Shown: positions 43,793 through 53,357, counted from the stretch's first letter. The stretch: 64,000 bases of DNA from Hymenobacter sp. GOD-10R (GCF_035609205.1 NZ_CP141184.1:744001-808000), one strand, 5' to 3'. Made by a program: numbers and translations. The notes: generated by a model from the letters alone, not told the origin.

Positions 43793-46408
43793 ATGAAAAT
43801 ACCTTTTACTCCAACTATTCGGCCTCTCGCTTTAGCTGCTTGCCTGGCTCTGCCAGGCCTAGCAATGGCCCAAACCGCGCCCGTTCAGAGCGCTCTGCAA
43901 CAATTCAGCAGCCAGCGCGCCAAGTTCGGCTTGAGCTCGGGCGACGTGGCCGATCCAGCTGTGACGAGCTCGTACACTGATGCCGGCGGCGAGCTAACGC
44001 ACATTTACCTGCGTCAGCGCTACCAGGGCATCGAAATCTATGGTGCTGAGGCTGATCTGCACGTCGACCGGAGCCAGAAAGTAGTAAGCTTACACAGCAA
44101 CTTCGTAGCGAACCTAGCTAACGCGGGTCGCTCAGCCACCACACAGCCGGCCCTGACGGCAGTGCAAGGGGTAGCTGCTGCGGCTAAAGTCCTGAACCTA
44201 GGTACGCCGAGCAACCTAAACGTTGTCAAAGCCGGTACGCCAGCCGAGGGCCTAACCTTCGACGAAGGTGGCGTTTCGCTGGAAAAAATTCCAGTGAAAC
44301 TCATGTACCAAGCCCGTCCTAGCGGCGAGCTAGTGCTGGTATGGGACGTAACCATCGTTCCTAAAAAAGGCGACCACTACTGGAACGTGCGTGTAGATGC
44401 AGCCACCGGCCAATTGGTCGATAAAATGGACCTGACTATTCACGAGCCCGTTAGCTTTGTTGAGCTCACGCAACGCAGCCTGGCCACTTCCACTTGGCCA
44501 GCGCCGCTTACTAACGCCGTGGCAGCTACGCCTAACAGCTATAATGTATATCCCATCACGGTAGATAGCCCCTTGTCGGGCAGCCGTCAGTTGGTGGTAA
44601 ACCCCGCCGACCCCACGTATTCGCCCTTCGGCTGGCACGATACTAATGGGGTAGCCGGTCCTGAGTACACTATCACCCGCGGCAACAACGTGCACGCGTA
44701 CGAAGACCGGGTAAACGCCAACGCTCCCGGCTACAGCCCCGATGGTGGCGCTGACTTAGTGTTTGACTTCCCCGTCAACTTTGCTCAGGTACCCCAAGCT
44801 AACCAGGACGCAGCCATCACCAACTTGTTCTACTGGAACAACATAATGCACGACGTGATGGCCTACAAAGGCTTCGACGAAGTGAGCGGCAACTTCCAGG
44901 TTAAAAACTACACGGGCGCTGGCCTAGGCAACGACGACGTACGTGCCGAAGCCCAAGACGGTGGCGGCACCGACAACGCCAACTTCGGAACGCCTAACGA
45001 TGGTTCGCGCCCCCGCATGCAGATGTATCTGTGGTCGGCGCCAGCCTCGCTGGTTATCAATGCCCCTTCACCAGTTGCAGGCACTTATAAGGCAATACCC
45101 GCCGGCTTCGGTAAAAAGCTAGCGCCAGGTGTTCCGTTTACTGGGCAGTTTGTGCTAGTAAACGATGCTAGCTCGACCAGCCTTGGCTGTACGGCTCCGT
45201 TCGTTAACGCGGCGGCCATCGCCGGCAAGATTGCCGTACTTGACCGCGGTACTTGCGACTTCTCCGCTAAAGTGCGCAATGCAAAGCTAGCCGGTGCCAA
45301 AGGCGTAGTGGTAGTGAACAACGTAGCTGGCGACCCCATCACGATGGGTGCCGGTGCTGACACGACGAACACGGGCATCCCATCCGTTATGATTTCGCTG
45401 GCGGATGGCACAAACCTGAAGGCCAACCTAGCTGCAGGTGGAACCCCCAGCGGCGCTATAACTGGCGGCATCCCACGTGATGGTGACTTCGACAACGGCA
45501 TCATTTCTCACGAGTACGGCCACGGCATCTCGACCCGCCTAACGGGCGGACCAGCTAACTCTAGCTGCTTGAACAATGCCGAGCAGATGGGCGAGGGCTG
45601 GAGCGACTTCTTCGGCTTGTGGATGACCACCAAGCCCGGTGACGTTGGTGCTACGCCCCGTCCTGTTGGCAACTTTGCCACCTCACGCGACGTGAACGGC
45701 GTTGGTATCCGTACCAAGCCGTATTCGACGGACTTCGCGGTAAACAACCTGACCTATGCTTTGATTGGTACTACGGCTTACTCCGAAGTGCACGCCACGG
45801 GTGAAGTTTGGGCAGCAACGCTGTGGGATCTGAACTGGAAGCTGGTGGAGAAGTACGGCTACAACAAAGACCTGAAAGCCAAAACGGGGGGCAACAACAT
45901 TGCCCTGAAGCTGGTGCTGGACGGCTGCAAGCTGCAGGTGTGCCGCCCCGGCTTCTTGGATGGCCGCGACGCCATCCTCAAGGCTGACTCGCTCTACAAC
46001 AACAAAGCCAACACGTACCTGATCTGGCAGGTGTTTGCGCGCCGGGGCATGGGCATCGATGCCGTGCAGGGCTCCAGCAACGTGCTCACCGACAACTCCG
46101 CGGGGTACCTGATTCCGGTGCGGGTGCTAGCCACGCAGAGCCAGCAGCAGCGTGACCAGCTGCTGGAGTTGTTCCCCAACCCGGCGAGCAGCAGCCTGAC
46201 CTTGCGTTTGCCCGTACGCAGCAGCACGCCGGTGGAGGTGAGCCTGCAGACGGTGCTGGGCAAGAGTGTGCGCCGCAGCGTGGTGGCCTCGGCCGAGCTG
46301 CAGCAGGGTGTGGAGCTGAACACGAGCGAAGTGGCCGCGGGCCTCTACATCGTGCAGCTGCGCACCAGCGCCGGTACCTTCAGCAAGAAAGTCCTCATTC
46401 AGCACTAA
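43793..46408 (+). CDS. M36 fungalysin-type metalloprotease (paralogue 2)
   Basis: 871 residues from the ATG at 43793. Same layout as paralogue 1: signal peptide, FTP propeptide (LTHIYLRQRYQGIEIYGAEADLHV), M36 core, PA insert (GCTAPFVNAAAIAGKIAVLDRGTCDF), HEYGHG zinc site, EGWSDFFGLW, and a T9SS type A tail (LFPNPASSSLTLRLP..KKVLIQH). From about 45806 to the stop its DNA is practically identical to paralogue 3, while the upstream parts differ clearly, which points to recent gene conversion. Confidence 0.93.
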   Translation: MKIPFTPTIRPLALAACLALPGLAMAQTAPVQSALQQFSSQRAKFGLSSGDVADPAVTSSYTDAGGELTHIYLRQRYQGIEIYGAEADLHVDRSQKVVSLHSNFVANLANAGRSATTQPALTAVQGVAAAAKVLNLGTPSNLNVVKAGTPAEGLTFDEGGVSLEKIPVKLMYQARPSGELVLVWDVTIVPKKGDHYWNVRVDAATGQLVDKMDLTIHEPVSFVELTQRSLATSTWPAPLTNAVAATPNSYNVYPITVDSPLSGSRQLVVNPADPTYSPFGWHDTNGVAGPEYTITRGNNVHAYEDRVNANAPGYSPDGGADLVFDFPVNFAQVPQANQDAAITNLFYWNNIMHDVMAYKGFDEVSGNFQVKNYTGAGLGNDDVRAEAQDGGGTDNANFGTPNDGSRPRMQMYLWSAPASLVINAPSPVAGTYKAIPAGFGKKLAPGVPFTGQFVLVNDASSTSLGCTAPFVNAAAIAGKIAVLDRGTCDFSAKVRNAKLAGAKGVVVVNNVAGDPITMGAGADTTNTGIPSVMISLADGTNLKANLAAGGTPSGAITGGIPRDGDFDNGIISHEYGHGISTRLTGGPANSSCLNNAEQMGEGWSDFFGLWMTTKPGDVGATPRPVGNFATSRDVNGVGIRTKPYSTDFAVNNLTYALIGTTAYSEVHATGEVWAATLWDLNWKLVEKYGYNKDLKAKTGGNNIALKLVLDGCKLQVCRPGFLDGRDAILKADSLYNNKANTYLIWQVFARRGMGIDAVQGSSNVLTDNSAGYLIPVRVLATQSQQQRDQLLELFPNPASSSLTLRLPVRSSTPVEVSLQTVLGKSVRRSVVASAELQQGVELNTSEVAAGLYIVQLRTSAGTFSKKVLIQH
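45806..46408 (+). repeat. ~600-bp block nearly identical to 48770-49372 (copy A)
   Basis: Read base by base, this segment and the one 2964 bases downstream differ at only one position that I see (CAG versus CAA in the penultimate Gln codon, at 46402 / 49366), while the sequence just upstream of 45806 is clearly diverged. Confidence 0.9.
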
Positions 46409-46437
46409 GCGCCTAGCTACAGTAGCTGAGCTATCAT

Positions 46438-46475
46438 GAAAAACCCCGATGAGCCACGTGCTCGTCGGGGTTTTT
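46438..46475 (+). terminator. Terminator after M36 protease 2
   Basis: AAAAACCCCGATGAGC with GCTCGTCGGGGTTTTT around CACGT. Confidence 0.88.
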
Positions 46476-46738
46476 AGTTATTAGACCTAGGTTCAGGTTC
46501 TCGCACTCTCTACTGTTCGGCCGCGGTTTGCACTCAGCGTAATCAAATTTTCTCTATTGCTGTGTTAGCAAGCCTGGCTCAGCGGGTAGTTTGAATGCTG
46601 ATAGAGAGGGAATTGGATTAATAAGATAAAATGAATTTTAGATGAACTTATATTTTTTATTACGCTCGGCTATCTATAGGTTTGAGAACTAGCCACTTCA
46701 TCGCTTACCATACCATCCTTAACCTTTCAATACCTACT
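46476..46738. other. Intergenic region before the third M36 protease
   Basis: AT-rich gap holding the TAGGTTTG box; no other feature recognised. Confidence 0.4.
46677..46684 (+). promoter_or_regulatory. TAnnTTTG -7 box of M36 protease 3
   Basis: TAGGTTTG, 54 bases before the ATG at 46739, the same spacing as in paralogue 2. Confidence 0.6.
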
Positions 46739-49372
46739 ATGAGAACAACCTTTACGCCTACAGTAAGTCGGGCTTTGGTCGTTGCCGCATTGCTAGCCAT
46801 GCCTAGCCTTGCCTCCGCTCAGACTTCTCCTTCTGCGCTGACCACTGCGCTGAGTCAGTTTGCAAGTCAGCACGCCAAGCTGGGACTAAATGCACCTGAC
46901 GTAGCCAATCCGGCTGTAACCAGCTCGTACACGGAAGCCGATTCCAAGGTAACGCACGTGTATTTGCGCCAGCGTTACCAGGGTATCGAAATCTACGGGG
47001 CCGAAGCGGACTTGCACCTCGATGCCAGCGACAAAGTCGTAAGTCTGCACAGTGCCTTCGTGAACAACGCCGCTGGCGCCGCAAGCGTGGCAGCGACGGC
47101 TCCTACGCTCACACCGGCGCAAGCAGTGGCCGCCGCCACTCGGGCCCTCGGCCTGGCGGCACCTAGCCGGCTAGAAGTTGTGCAAGCTGGTGAGCCAGCA
47201 GTTGGGTTGAAGTTGAGCGAGGGCGGTATTTCCCGTTCGCCTATCAGTGTGAAGCTGATGTACCAGGCCACCGAATCCAAGCAGTTGGTGTTGGTGTGGG
47301 ACGTGACCATCGATGATGCGACTTCCGACCACTACTGGAACGTGCGGGTGAATGCCGCTACAGGCGCATTAGTAGATAAGAGCGACTACACCATCTCGGA
47401 GCCGGTTAGCTTTTCCGAACTCACCCAACGGGCCCTAGGTACTAAAAACTGGCCCACGCCAGCTGCACCCGCCACAACCAACAGCGTTGCCGCTCCTAAC
47501 AGCTACAACGTGTATCCTATCACGGTGGAGAGTCCCCTATATGGCAGCCGGCAAGTAGTCGTGAATCCCGCCGACCCTACGTATTCACCTTTCGGCTGGC
47601 ACGATACCAACGGGGTAGCTGGTCCTGAGTACACTATTACCCGCGGCAACAACGTGCACGCGTACGAAGACCGCAACCGGGCCAACGCCCCCGGCTACAG
47701 CCCCGATGGTGGCACCGATTTGATCTTTGATTATCCTTTCGATCAGAGCGCCGCGCCACAAGTGTATCAAAATGCGGCCATCACGAATTTGTTCTACTGG
47801 AACAACCTGATGCACGACTACATGGCCTACAAAGGCTTTGATGAGGTGAGCGGCAACTTCCAGGTGAAGAACTACACGAACGCCGGCCTAGGCAACGACG
47901 ACGTACGCGCTGAGGCCCAGGACGGTGGCGGCACTAACAACGCCAACTTCTCGACGCCGAACGACGGCTCCCGTCCGCGCATGCAGATGTATCTGTGGCC
48001 CGGTGGCGTCGGCAGCATCACAGCGCCGGCAACAATTGCTGGTAGCCTCCCGATGCGTGGCACAGCCTACGGCAGAACGCTGACGGCGGCGGGTCCGATT
48101 AGCGGGAAGATCGTGTTAGCCAACGATGGCTCCGCTAACTCGCCGCGCGCTTGTAATCCGCTTCTCAATGCTGCTGACATCAACGGTAATATTGCTTTAG
48201 TGTACCGGGGTGGCACTTGCTCGACGCCTGCCAAAATTCGCAACGCGCAGAATGCGGGTGCCCGTTTGGTAATGATAGCTGACAGCATCCCGAATACTGC
48301 TATTGCTAACTACGGCGGCGCAACCGACACAGTAGGTTTGCGCGTTCCGTCGGTTGCCATATCCAAAGCCGATGGCGACAAAATCAGAGCCGCTCTTACC
48401 TCCGGTGTTACCGTTACGGTAGCCGTTAGTGGTATCATTCGCGATGGTGACTTTGACAACGGGGTTATCGCCCACGAATTTGGCCACGGCATTTCCAACC
48501 GCTTGACGGGCGGACCAGCTAACTCCAACTGCCTAGGCAACGCCGAGCAGATGGGTGAGGGCTGGAGCGACTTCTTCGGCTTGTGGATGACTACCAAGCC
48601 CGGCGACCAGGGCTTCACTCCCCGCGGAATCGGTAACTACGTGACGGGTGCCGCAGTAGATGGCTACGGCATTCGTCCGCAGCGTTACTCGACCGACTTT
48701 GCAGTGAACAACCAAACGTACGCGCTGATCGGTACGGGTGCCTACACGGCCGTGCACGCCATCGGCTCGGTTTGGGCAGCAACGCTGTGGGATCTGAACT
48801 GGAAGCTGGTGGAGAAGTACGGCTACAACAAAGACCTGAAAGCCAAAACGGGGGGCAACAACATTGCCCTGAAGCTGGTGCTGGACGGCTGCAAGCTGCA
48901 GGTGTGCCGCCCCGGCTTCTTGGATGGCCGCGACGCCATCCTCAAGGCTGACTCGCTCTACAACAACAAAGCCAACACGTACCTGATCTGGCAGGTGTTT
49001 GCGCGCCGGGGCATGGGCATCGATGCCGTGCAGGGCTCCAGCAACGTGCTCACCGACAACTCCGCGGGGTACCTGATTCCGGTGCGGGTGCTAGCCACGC
49101 AGAGCCAGCAGCAGCGTGACCAGCTGCTGGAGTTGTTCCCCAACCCGGCGAGCAGCAGCCTGACCTTGCGTTTGCCCGTACGCAGCAGCACGCCGGTGGA
49201 GGTGAGCCTGCAGACGGTGCTGGGCAAGAGTGTGCGCCGCAGCGTGGTGGCCTCGGCCGAGCTGCAGCAGGGTGTGGAGCTGAACACGAGCGAAGTGGCC
49301 GCGGGCCTCTACATCGTGCAGCTGCGCACCAGCGCCGGTACCTTCAGCAAGAAAGTCCTCATTCAACACTAA
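46739..49372 (+). CDS. M36 fungalysin-type metalloprotease (paralogue 3)
   Basis: 877 residues from the ATG at 46739. Signal peptide (RALVVAALLAMPSLASA), FTP propeptide (VTHVYLRQRYQGIEIYGAEADLHL), M36 core with HEFGHG zinc site and EGWSDFFGLW, a divergent PA insert (ACNPLLNAADINGNIALVYRGGTC) and a T9SS type A tail identical to paralogue 2. The HEFGH replaces HEYGH but keeps both His and Glu, so activity is expected. The PA insert is the most different part among the three copies and may change substrate choice. Confidence 0.93.
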   Translation: MRTTFTPTVSRALVVAALLAMPSLASAQTSPSALTTALSQFASQHAKLGLNAPDVANPAVTSSYTEADSKVTHVYLRQRYQGIEIYGAEADLHLDASDKVVSLHSAFVNNAAGAASVAATAPTLTPAQAVAAATRALGLAAPSRLEVVQAGEPAVGLKLSEGGISRSPISVKLMYQATESKQLVLVWDVTIDDATSDHYWNVRVNAATGALVDKSDYTISEPVSFSELTQRALGTKNWPTPAAPATTNSVAAPNSYNVYPITVESPLYGSRQVVVNPADPTYSPFGWHDTNGVAGPEYTITRGNNVHAYEDRNRANAPGYSPDGGTDLIFDYPFDQSAAPQVYQNAAITNLFYWNNLMHDYMAYKGFDEVSGNFQVKNYTNAGLGNDDVRAEAQDGGGTNNANFSTPNDGSRPRMQMYLWPGGVGSITAPATIAGSLPMRGTAYGRTLTAAGPISGKIVLANDGSANSPRACNPLLNAADINGNIALVYRGGTCSTPAKIRNAQNAGARLVMIADSIPNTAIANYGGATDTVGLRVPSVAISKADGDKIRAALTSGVTVTVAVSGIIRDGDFDNGVIAHEFGHGISNRLTGGPANSNCLGNAEQMGEGWSDFFGLWMTTKPGDQGFTPRGIGNYVTGAAVDGYGIRPQRYSTDFAVNNQTYALIGTGAYTAVHAIGSVWAATLWDLNWKLVEKYGYNKDLKAKTGGNNIALKLVLDGCKLQVCRPGFLDGRDAILKADSLYNNKANTYLIWQVFARRGMGIDAVQGSSNVLTDNSAGYLIPVRVLATQSQQQRDQLLELFPNPASSSLTLRLPVRSSTPVEVSLQTVLGKSVRRSVVASAELQQGVELNTSEVAAGLYIVQLRTSAGTFSKKVLIQH
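48770..49372 (+). repeat. ~600-bp block nearly identical to 45806-46408 (copy B)
   Basis: Second copy of the converted block. It covers the last third of the catalytic domain and the whole sorting domain. CTAG occurs once in the block (in GTGCTAGCC), noticeably less than in most of the window. Confidence 0.9.
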
Positions 49373-49430
49373 GCGCTTGGCAGATACCAGAGGCTAGGTG
49401 CTATACCTAGCTATCGAGCCAACTGAACCT

Positions 49431-49472
49431 AAAAGAACCCCAAGGAGCCACGGCTCGTTGGGGTTCTTTTTT
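49431..49472 (+). terminator. Terminator after M36 protease 3
   Basis: AAAGAACCCCAA(G)GAGCC with GGCTC(G)TTGGGGTTCTTT, T-rich end. Confidence 0.88.
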
Positions 49473-49503
49473 GCCAAAAAGCGGCTTTTACGTATGTGCA
49501 ATT

Positions 49504-49926
49504 ATGCCTGACTTAACCACTGCCTTGCTCGCCCTGCGTCCAGCTGTTGATGCTGCACTGTCTGAAACTGCTACCCCCACGGTTGGAGACTTTCTACACC
49601 GCACCTTACGACCCGTGCTGAAGCTGCAAAATGAACTGTTGCTGCTCGTAGTAGCCGATTTTGTGCGCGAACACCACATCCCTTTTCAAGCGGCTGGCGC
49701 TGCCGAGCGCGAACGAGTAGTGGCGGAACTCGTAGCCCGCAACGTGAAGCTGCGCTACACCATTATTGGCATTATAAGTGGCATGTTCACCCCGGCCGAA
49801 ACAGCTTTCTACCGTCAGCACCGCGCTGAACTCAACCGCCGCCTGCTGGAGCTAGCTAGCCAGCGCGTGCAGAGTCAAGTGGCGACGGTCGCCGAGCACG
49901 TAGTGTCGGCCGGCGCTGCTACATGA
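49504..49926 (+). CDS. Hypothetical helical protein coupled to a DnaJ-domain gene
   Basis: 140 residues from the ATG at 49504. Almost all helix, with a LQNELLLLVVADFVREHHI and LRYTIIGIISGMFTPAETAFYRQHRAELNRRLLEL. It has no signal peptide or clear membrane segment and I do not recognise a family. Its end overlaps the DnaJ-domain gene by four bases (ATGA), so the two are translationally coupled; it may be a partner of that J-domain protein. Confidence 0.7.
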   Translation: MPDLTTALLALRPAVDAALSETATPTVGDFLHRTLRPVLKLQNELLLLVVADFVREHHIPFQAAGAAERERVVAELVARNVKLRYTIIGIISGMFTPAETAFYRQHRAELNRRLLELASQRVQSQVATVAEHVVSAGAAT

Positions 49927-50696
49927 AGAATCATTACCGAACGCTAGAACTATCCAATTTTGCTAGTGCCACTGATGTCCGGCGTGCTTATCGTCGGCTG
50001 GTACTAGTGACGCACCCCGACCGCACGCCTGATGTGGCTGCTCATGAGCGCTACCTAGCTATCAACGAAGCCTACGAGGTGCTGAGTGACGCTCAGAAGC
50101 GCTACGTGTACGATACACGGCTACACGCTTTCCTTAATCCGCTTCCACCTGTTGTAGCAACAACTCCGGGGCTAGCCGTGCCACCTAGGGTAAGCCGTCC
50201 ACCTATGAGAGTATGGCGGCGTCGGGTGGTTGTCACAACTGACTTCAGCCATTATGCCGAGCGCGCCCGGCGTTGGTGTCGGTATTTGCTCTCGGTGCCG
50301 TGCATCTTATTTATCGACTATTTCCTACTAAAGCATACGGTAAAAGCGCCAGTTGTCGCCTTCTATGATCAGTATCACGCAATTACAGGCATTAGATACC
50401 TAATCAAAACGACGCAAGGCAGCTTCGTAACTAGCACTACTTATCCTGAGAGTACCGATACCCTGACGGTGCAAACCTCGTGGCTTTTCCACTTCGTGCA
50501 CACCGCGGTGCTCCCAAACGGTAAAGCGTTGCCCGTAACCCCCGATTATCACTCTTGGATGGCGTTTGCGGGGCTCTTGACGGTGGTGGCACTATTTGGG
50601 CAATGGAAATTACTCTCGCCTAATACCAGCATCAATGCGGCCATTTGCGCAACTATGCTGGCTATCATTGTTGTCGCACTTATGATTAATGCATAA
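49923..50696 (+). CDS. Membrane-bound J-domain protein
   Basis: 257 residues. The N-terminal J domain has HYRTLELSNFASATDVRRAYRRLVLVTHPDRTPD with the essential HPD, and the NEAYEVLSDAQKRYVYD end of helix III. It therefore should bind Hsp70 (DnaK) and stimulate its ATPase. A linker is followed by three hydrophobic segments (about residues 118-133, 213-228 and 238-256). The Zn-finger and G/F regions of DnaJ are lacking. J domain is probably on the cytoplasmic side. The ATG overlaps the preceding stop. Confidence 0.9.
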   Translation: MKNHYRTLELSNFASATDVRRAYRRLVLVTHPDRTPDVAAHERYLAINEAYEVLSDAQKRYVYDTRLHAFLNPLPPVVATTPGLAVPPRVSRPPMRVWRRRVVVTTDFSHYAERARRWCRYLLSVPCILFIDYFLLKHTVKAPVVAFYDQYHAITGIRYLIKTTQGSFVTSTTYPESTDTLTVQTSWLFHFVHTAVLPNGKALPVTPDYHSWMAFAGLLTVVALFGQWKLLSPNTSINAAICATMLAIIVVALMINA

Positions 50697-50713
50697 GCAG
50701 TTGTTCATCATAA

Positions 50714-50750
50714 TAAAAAAGCCCGCTTCGATGATCGAGCGGGCTTTTTT
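50714..50750. terminator. Bidirectional terminator between the J-domain gene and terC
   Basis: AAAAAAGCCCGCTCGATC-type stem (AAAAAAGCCCGCTTCG with CGAGCGGGCTTTTTT) between convergent genes. Confidence 0.88.
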
Positions 50751-50767
50751 GATAAGGAAAACCTAGG

Positions 50768-51535
50768 TTAGTCGTACTGCGAATCACGCAAGGCTACGGG
50801 CTCGGCTTTCTTCCGCATGCGCATGTTGAGCAGCTCGACCACTAGTGAGAAAGCCATGGCGAAATACACGTAGCCCTTCTCAATTTCCTTGTGGAAGGCT
50901 TCCATCACCAGCATAATACCGATCATGATCAGGAACGACAGCGCCAAGATCTTGATGGTTGGGTTGTGGTTCACAAAATCGCTGATGTAGCCGGAGAAGG
51001 CGAGCATGATGCCCATCGCGCAAATCACCGCCGCAATCATCACTAGCACGTTGTCAACTAAGCCTACCGCTGTCAGGATCGAGTCGAAGGAAAACACAAT
51101 GTCAATCAAGACAATCTGGACGATCACCCGCGCAAGGCTCTGATAATTACCAGCGTTGATATCCTCCTCGCCGCCCTGCAGCTTGGTGTGAATCTCGGTA
51201 GTGCTTTTCGCCAGCAGAAACAAGCCACCTGCCAGTAGGATAAGGTCGCGACCCGATACTCCAAAGTTCGACTCGTCCAGGAATGGCAAGTTCAGCGTAA
51301 TCAATGGCTCTTTCAAGCCCACAATCCAGGTAATGCTCAGCAGCAAGCCAATGCGGAAAACGAGCGCCAGCAAAAGTCCGATAGTCCGGCCGCGTTGCTG
51401 TTGCTCATGCGGCAAACGGTTGACGACGATGGAGATAAAGATGATGTTGTCGATGCCGAGTACAATTTCCATGAACGTCAGCGTAAGGAGGCTGACCCAG
51501 GTATGTACATTCGCAAAGGCAGAAAAGTCGAACAT
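50768..51535 (-). CDS. TerC-family integral membrane protein
   Basis: 255 residues, seven or eight hydrophobic helices. The family signatures LTFMEIVLGIDNIIFISIVV and VLIDIVFSFDSILTAVGLV (acidic residues within membrane helices) are present, as is GGLFLLAKSTTEIH. TerC/Alx-type proteins are linked with metal ion (manganese) efflux and tellurite resistance; the exact ion is inferred from the family. Single gene between a terminator on its 3' side and an open 5' region. Confidence 0.92.
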   Translation of the reverse strand: MFDFSAFANVHTWVSLLTLTFMEIVLGIDNIIFISIVVNRLPHEQQQRGRTIGLLLALVFRIGLLLSITWIVGLKEPLITLNLPFLDESNFGVSGRDLILLAGGLFLLAKSTTEIHTKLQGGEEDINAGNYQSLARVIVQIVLIDIVFSFDSILTAVGLVDNVLVMIAAVICAMGIMLAFSGYISDFVNHNPTIKILALSFLIMIGIMLVMEAFHKEIEKGYVYFAMAFSLVVELLNMRMRKKAEPVALRDSQYD

Positions 51536-51658
51536 TAAAGGGAGCGTTGATGAGTTGGAAGGCTACGTCAGCAAAGAGCCAATGAGCTAAGGAAGTCGAG
51601 GTGAGCTGTATTGGGTGTTGGGCTACAGGGCAGACTGCTACCTCGGCAGCACCCCAAC

Positions 51659-52150
51659 CTAGCTTTTCATATTTACGAACTGCAAGGGCTGGCCAATATC
51701 AGCGCCCCGGAGAAGGGAAATTACCTGCTGGAGTTCATCGATCTTCTTGCTCGACACACGCACTTGCTCGTCTTGGGTTTGCGCTTCTGCTTTGATCTTG
51801 CTGTCTTTGATGAGCTTGATGATTTTGCGGCTTACCTCTTTATCGATGCCTGCACGCACTTTTATGGTCTTTTTCACCAGCGCACCCGCTGCTTGCTCTT
51901 CCGCCGAAAAGTCGAGCGCGGTGCCATCAATGCCTTGCTTTACCACGCGGCCCAGCAGGATATCTTCCAGCGCCTTTAGGCGCATCGAGTTTTCAGAGCT
52001 GAGCTGAATCGTGTTGGCTTTTTTGTCTAGCTCGATTCCGCCCTTGGTGTCGCGCAAGTCGTAGCGGGTCAAAAGCTCTTTTTTAGCGGTATTCACCGCG
52101 TTTTCCAGTGTTTGGGGGTCTACTTTGCTTACAATGTCGAAGGAGGCCAT
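51659..52150 (-). CDS. YajQ-family nucleotide-binding protein
   Basis: 163 residues, the typical YajQ length. Opening MASFDIVSKVDPQTLENAVNTAKKELLTRYDLRDTKGGIEL, and DILLGRVVKQGIDGTALDF plus the tail QVRVSSKKIDELQQVISLLRG match the family. YajQ proteins bind cyclic di-GMP or RNA and have been linked to virulence and phage gene regulation in other bacteria. Here no partners are visible. Divergent from the GNAT gene. Confidence 0.95.
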   Translation of the reverse strand: MASFDIVSKVDPQTLENAVNTAKKELLTRYDLRDTKGGIELDKKANTIQLSSENSMRLKALEDILLGRVVKQGIDGTALDFSAEEQAAGALVKKTIKVRAGIDKEVSRKIIKLIKDSKIKAEAQTQDEQVRVSSKKIDELQQVISLLRGADIGQPLQFVNMKS

Positions 52151-52275
52151 AGTGCAGCAGCTAATACGTGAGATAGGCTGTACGCCAATTAGGATGGGTT
52201 GTTGACGTGCAGATCAAAGGTAGGAGTTTGCCTACATTGTTGGCAGTTTCTTCTGCTTGCTACGTGTACGCTATT

Positions 52276-52713
52276 ATGGACCCCACTACTCCTGTTACTC
52301 CAGCCGAGTTTGCCGCTTACTACGATTTGCGCTACCGCGTATTGCGTGCCCCGTGGAATCAGCCCCTAGGCTCGGAGCGCGCCGACGATGATGAAGCGCC
52401 CGACACAACCCATGCCATGCTAACGGCTCCCGATAAGACAGTAGTAGGAGTGGCTCGCCTGCATCCGTCAGGACCTAGCCAAGGGCAGGTGCGCTACATG
52501 GCCGTCGATCCGGCTTGGCAAGGCCACGGTGTTGGGCGAAAATTGTTAGAGTACCTGGAAACAGTTGCCCGGCAGCGTGGCCTGACCGAGTGCATCCTGC
52601 ACGCCCGCGATACGGCTGTTCCCTTCTACTCGCGAATGGGCTACGAAGTGGTAGCACCTTCTCATACACTTTTTGGCAGCATTCCGCACTTTCTGATGTG
52701 CAAGCCATTATAG
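52276..52713 (+). CDS. GNAT-family acetyltransferase
   Basis: 145 residues from the ATG at 52276. The GNAT acetyl-CoA motif is VRYMAVDPAWQGHGVGRKLLEYLE (R/QxxGxG/A), followed by ECILHARDTAVPFYSRMGYEVV. The N-terminal FAAYYDLRYRVLRAPWNQPLG resembles the small-molecule acetyltransferase group (Elaa-like). Substrate unknown. An upstream alternative start in the same frame is less likely. Confidence 0.88.
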   Translation: MDPTTPVTPAEFAAYYDLRYRVLRAPWNQPLGSERADDDEAPDTTHAMLTAPDKTVVGVARLHPSGPSQGQVRYMAVDPAWQGHGVGRKLLEYLETVARQRGLTECILHARDTAVPFYSRMGYEVVAPSHTLFGSIPHFLMCKPL

Positions 52714-52795
52714 CTGCCGCACGCAACCTAAGCTAGGTGCAAAATCAAATTATAAATCAGTCAACCAATTCCAACGCATTCGAACGGCAAGCCTT

Positions 52796-53242
52796 ATGGA
52801 CCTCGCAAAGCAAGTAGCCATCTACAATAAGATTAACCACTATGGCCGCACTAATGGGATGGAATTGCAGGTGCAAGCGCCCGGCGAAGTAACCTACACC
52901 ATGACGGTGCGAGAAGAACATTTGTCTTCCCCAAACACCTGCCACGGCGGCGTGATAGCCGGCCTGATGGATGCAGCCCTAGGTGCCGCCGCCCTTACCC
53001 TCGCTATGCCCGTGGGCGAGCTAGTATCTACAGTGGAGTTTAAGATAAATTACCTACAGCCGGTGTATCTGCACGACGTATTGGTGGCGCGGGGCTGGGT
53101 AGAACAGGCCGGCAAAACGTTGGTAGTGACCAGCGCAGCTATTGCTTGCCATAATCGTGATGAAATAGTGGTGGCGCGCGCTCTAGGTACCTTCAATCGG
53201 TACCCGGCTAGCAAGCGAGATTTCGAAGGGTTGGCCAGCTAG
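52796..53242 (+). CDS. PaaI-family thioesterase
   Basis: 148 residues, single hot-dog domain. Motif NTCHGGVIAGLMDAALGAAA contains the HGG-x-G/D catalytic region, and VSTVEFKINYLQPVYLHDVLVARGWVEQAGKTLVVTSA is the second half. It hydrolyses acyl-CoA thioesters; the natural acyl group is not known. No neighbouring phenylacetate genes are present, so the paa pathway link is not implied. Confidence 0.9.
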   Translation: MDLAKQVAIYNKINHYGRTNGMELQVQAPGEVTYTMTVREEHLSSPNTCHGGVIAGLMDAALGAAALTLAMPVGELVSTVEFKINYLQPVYLHDVLVARGWVEQAGKTLVVTSAAIACHNRDEIVVARALGTFNRYPASKRDFEGLAS

Positions 53243-53357
53243 CTGCGAATGGATAGCTAGAATAGAAAGCAAAACTAACCCACCTAGAAACGACACCGCC
53301 GGATAACCCCGTGTTGCGGCGGGACTATCCGGCGGATAAGAGTAGTATCAAAACGAC

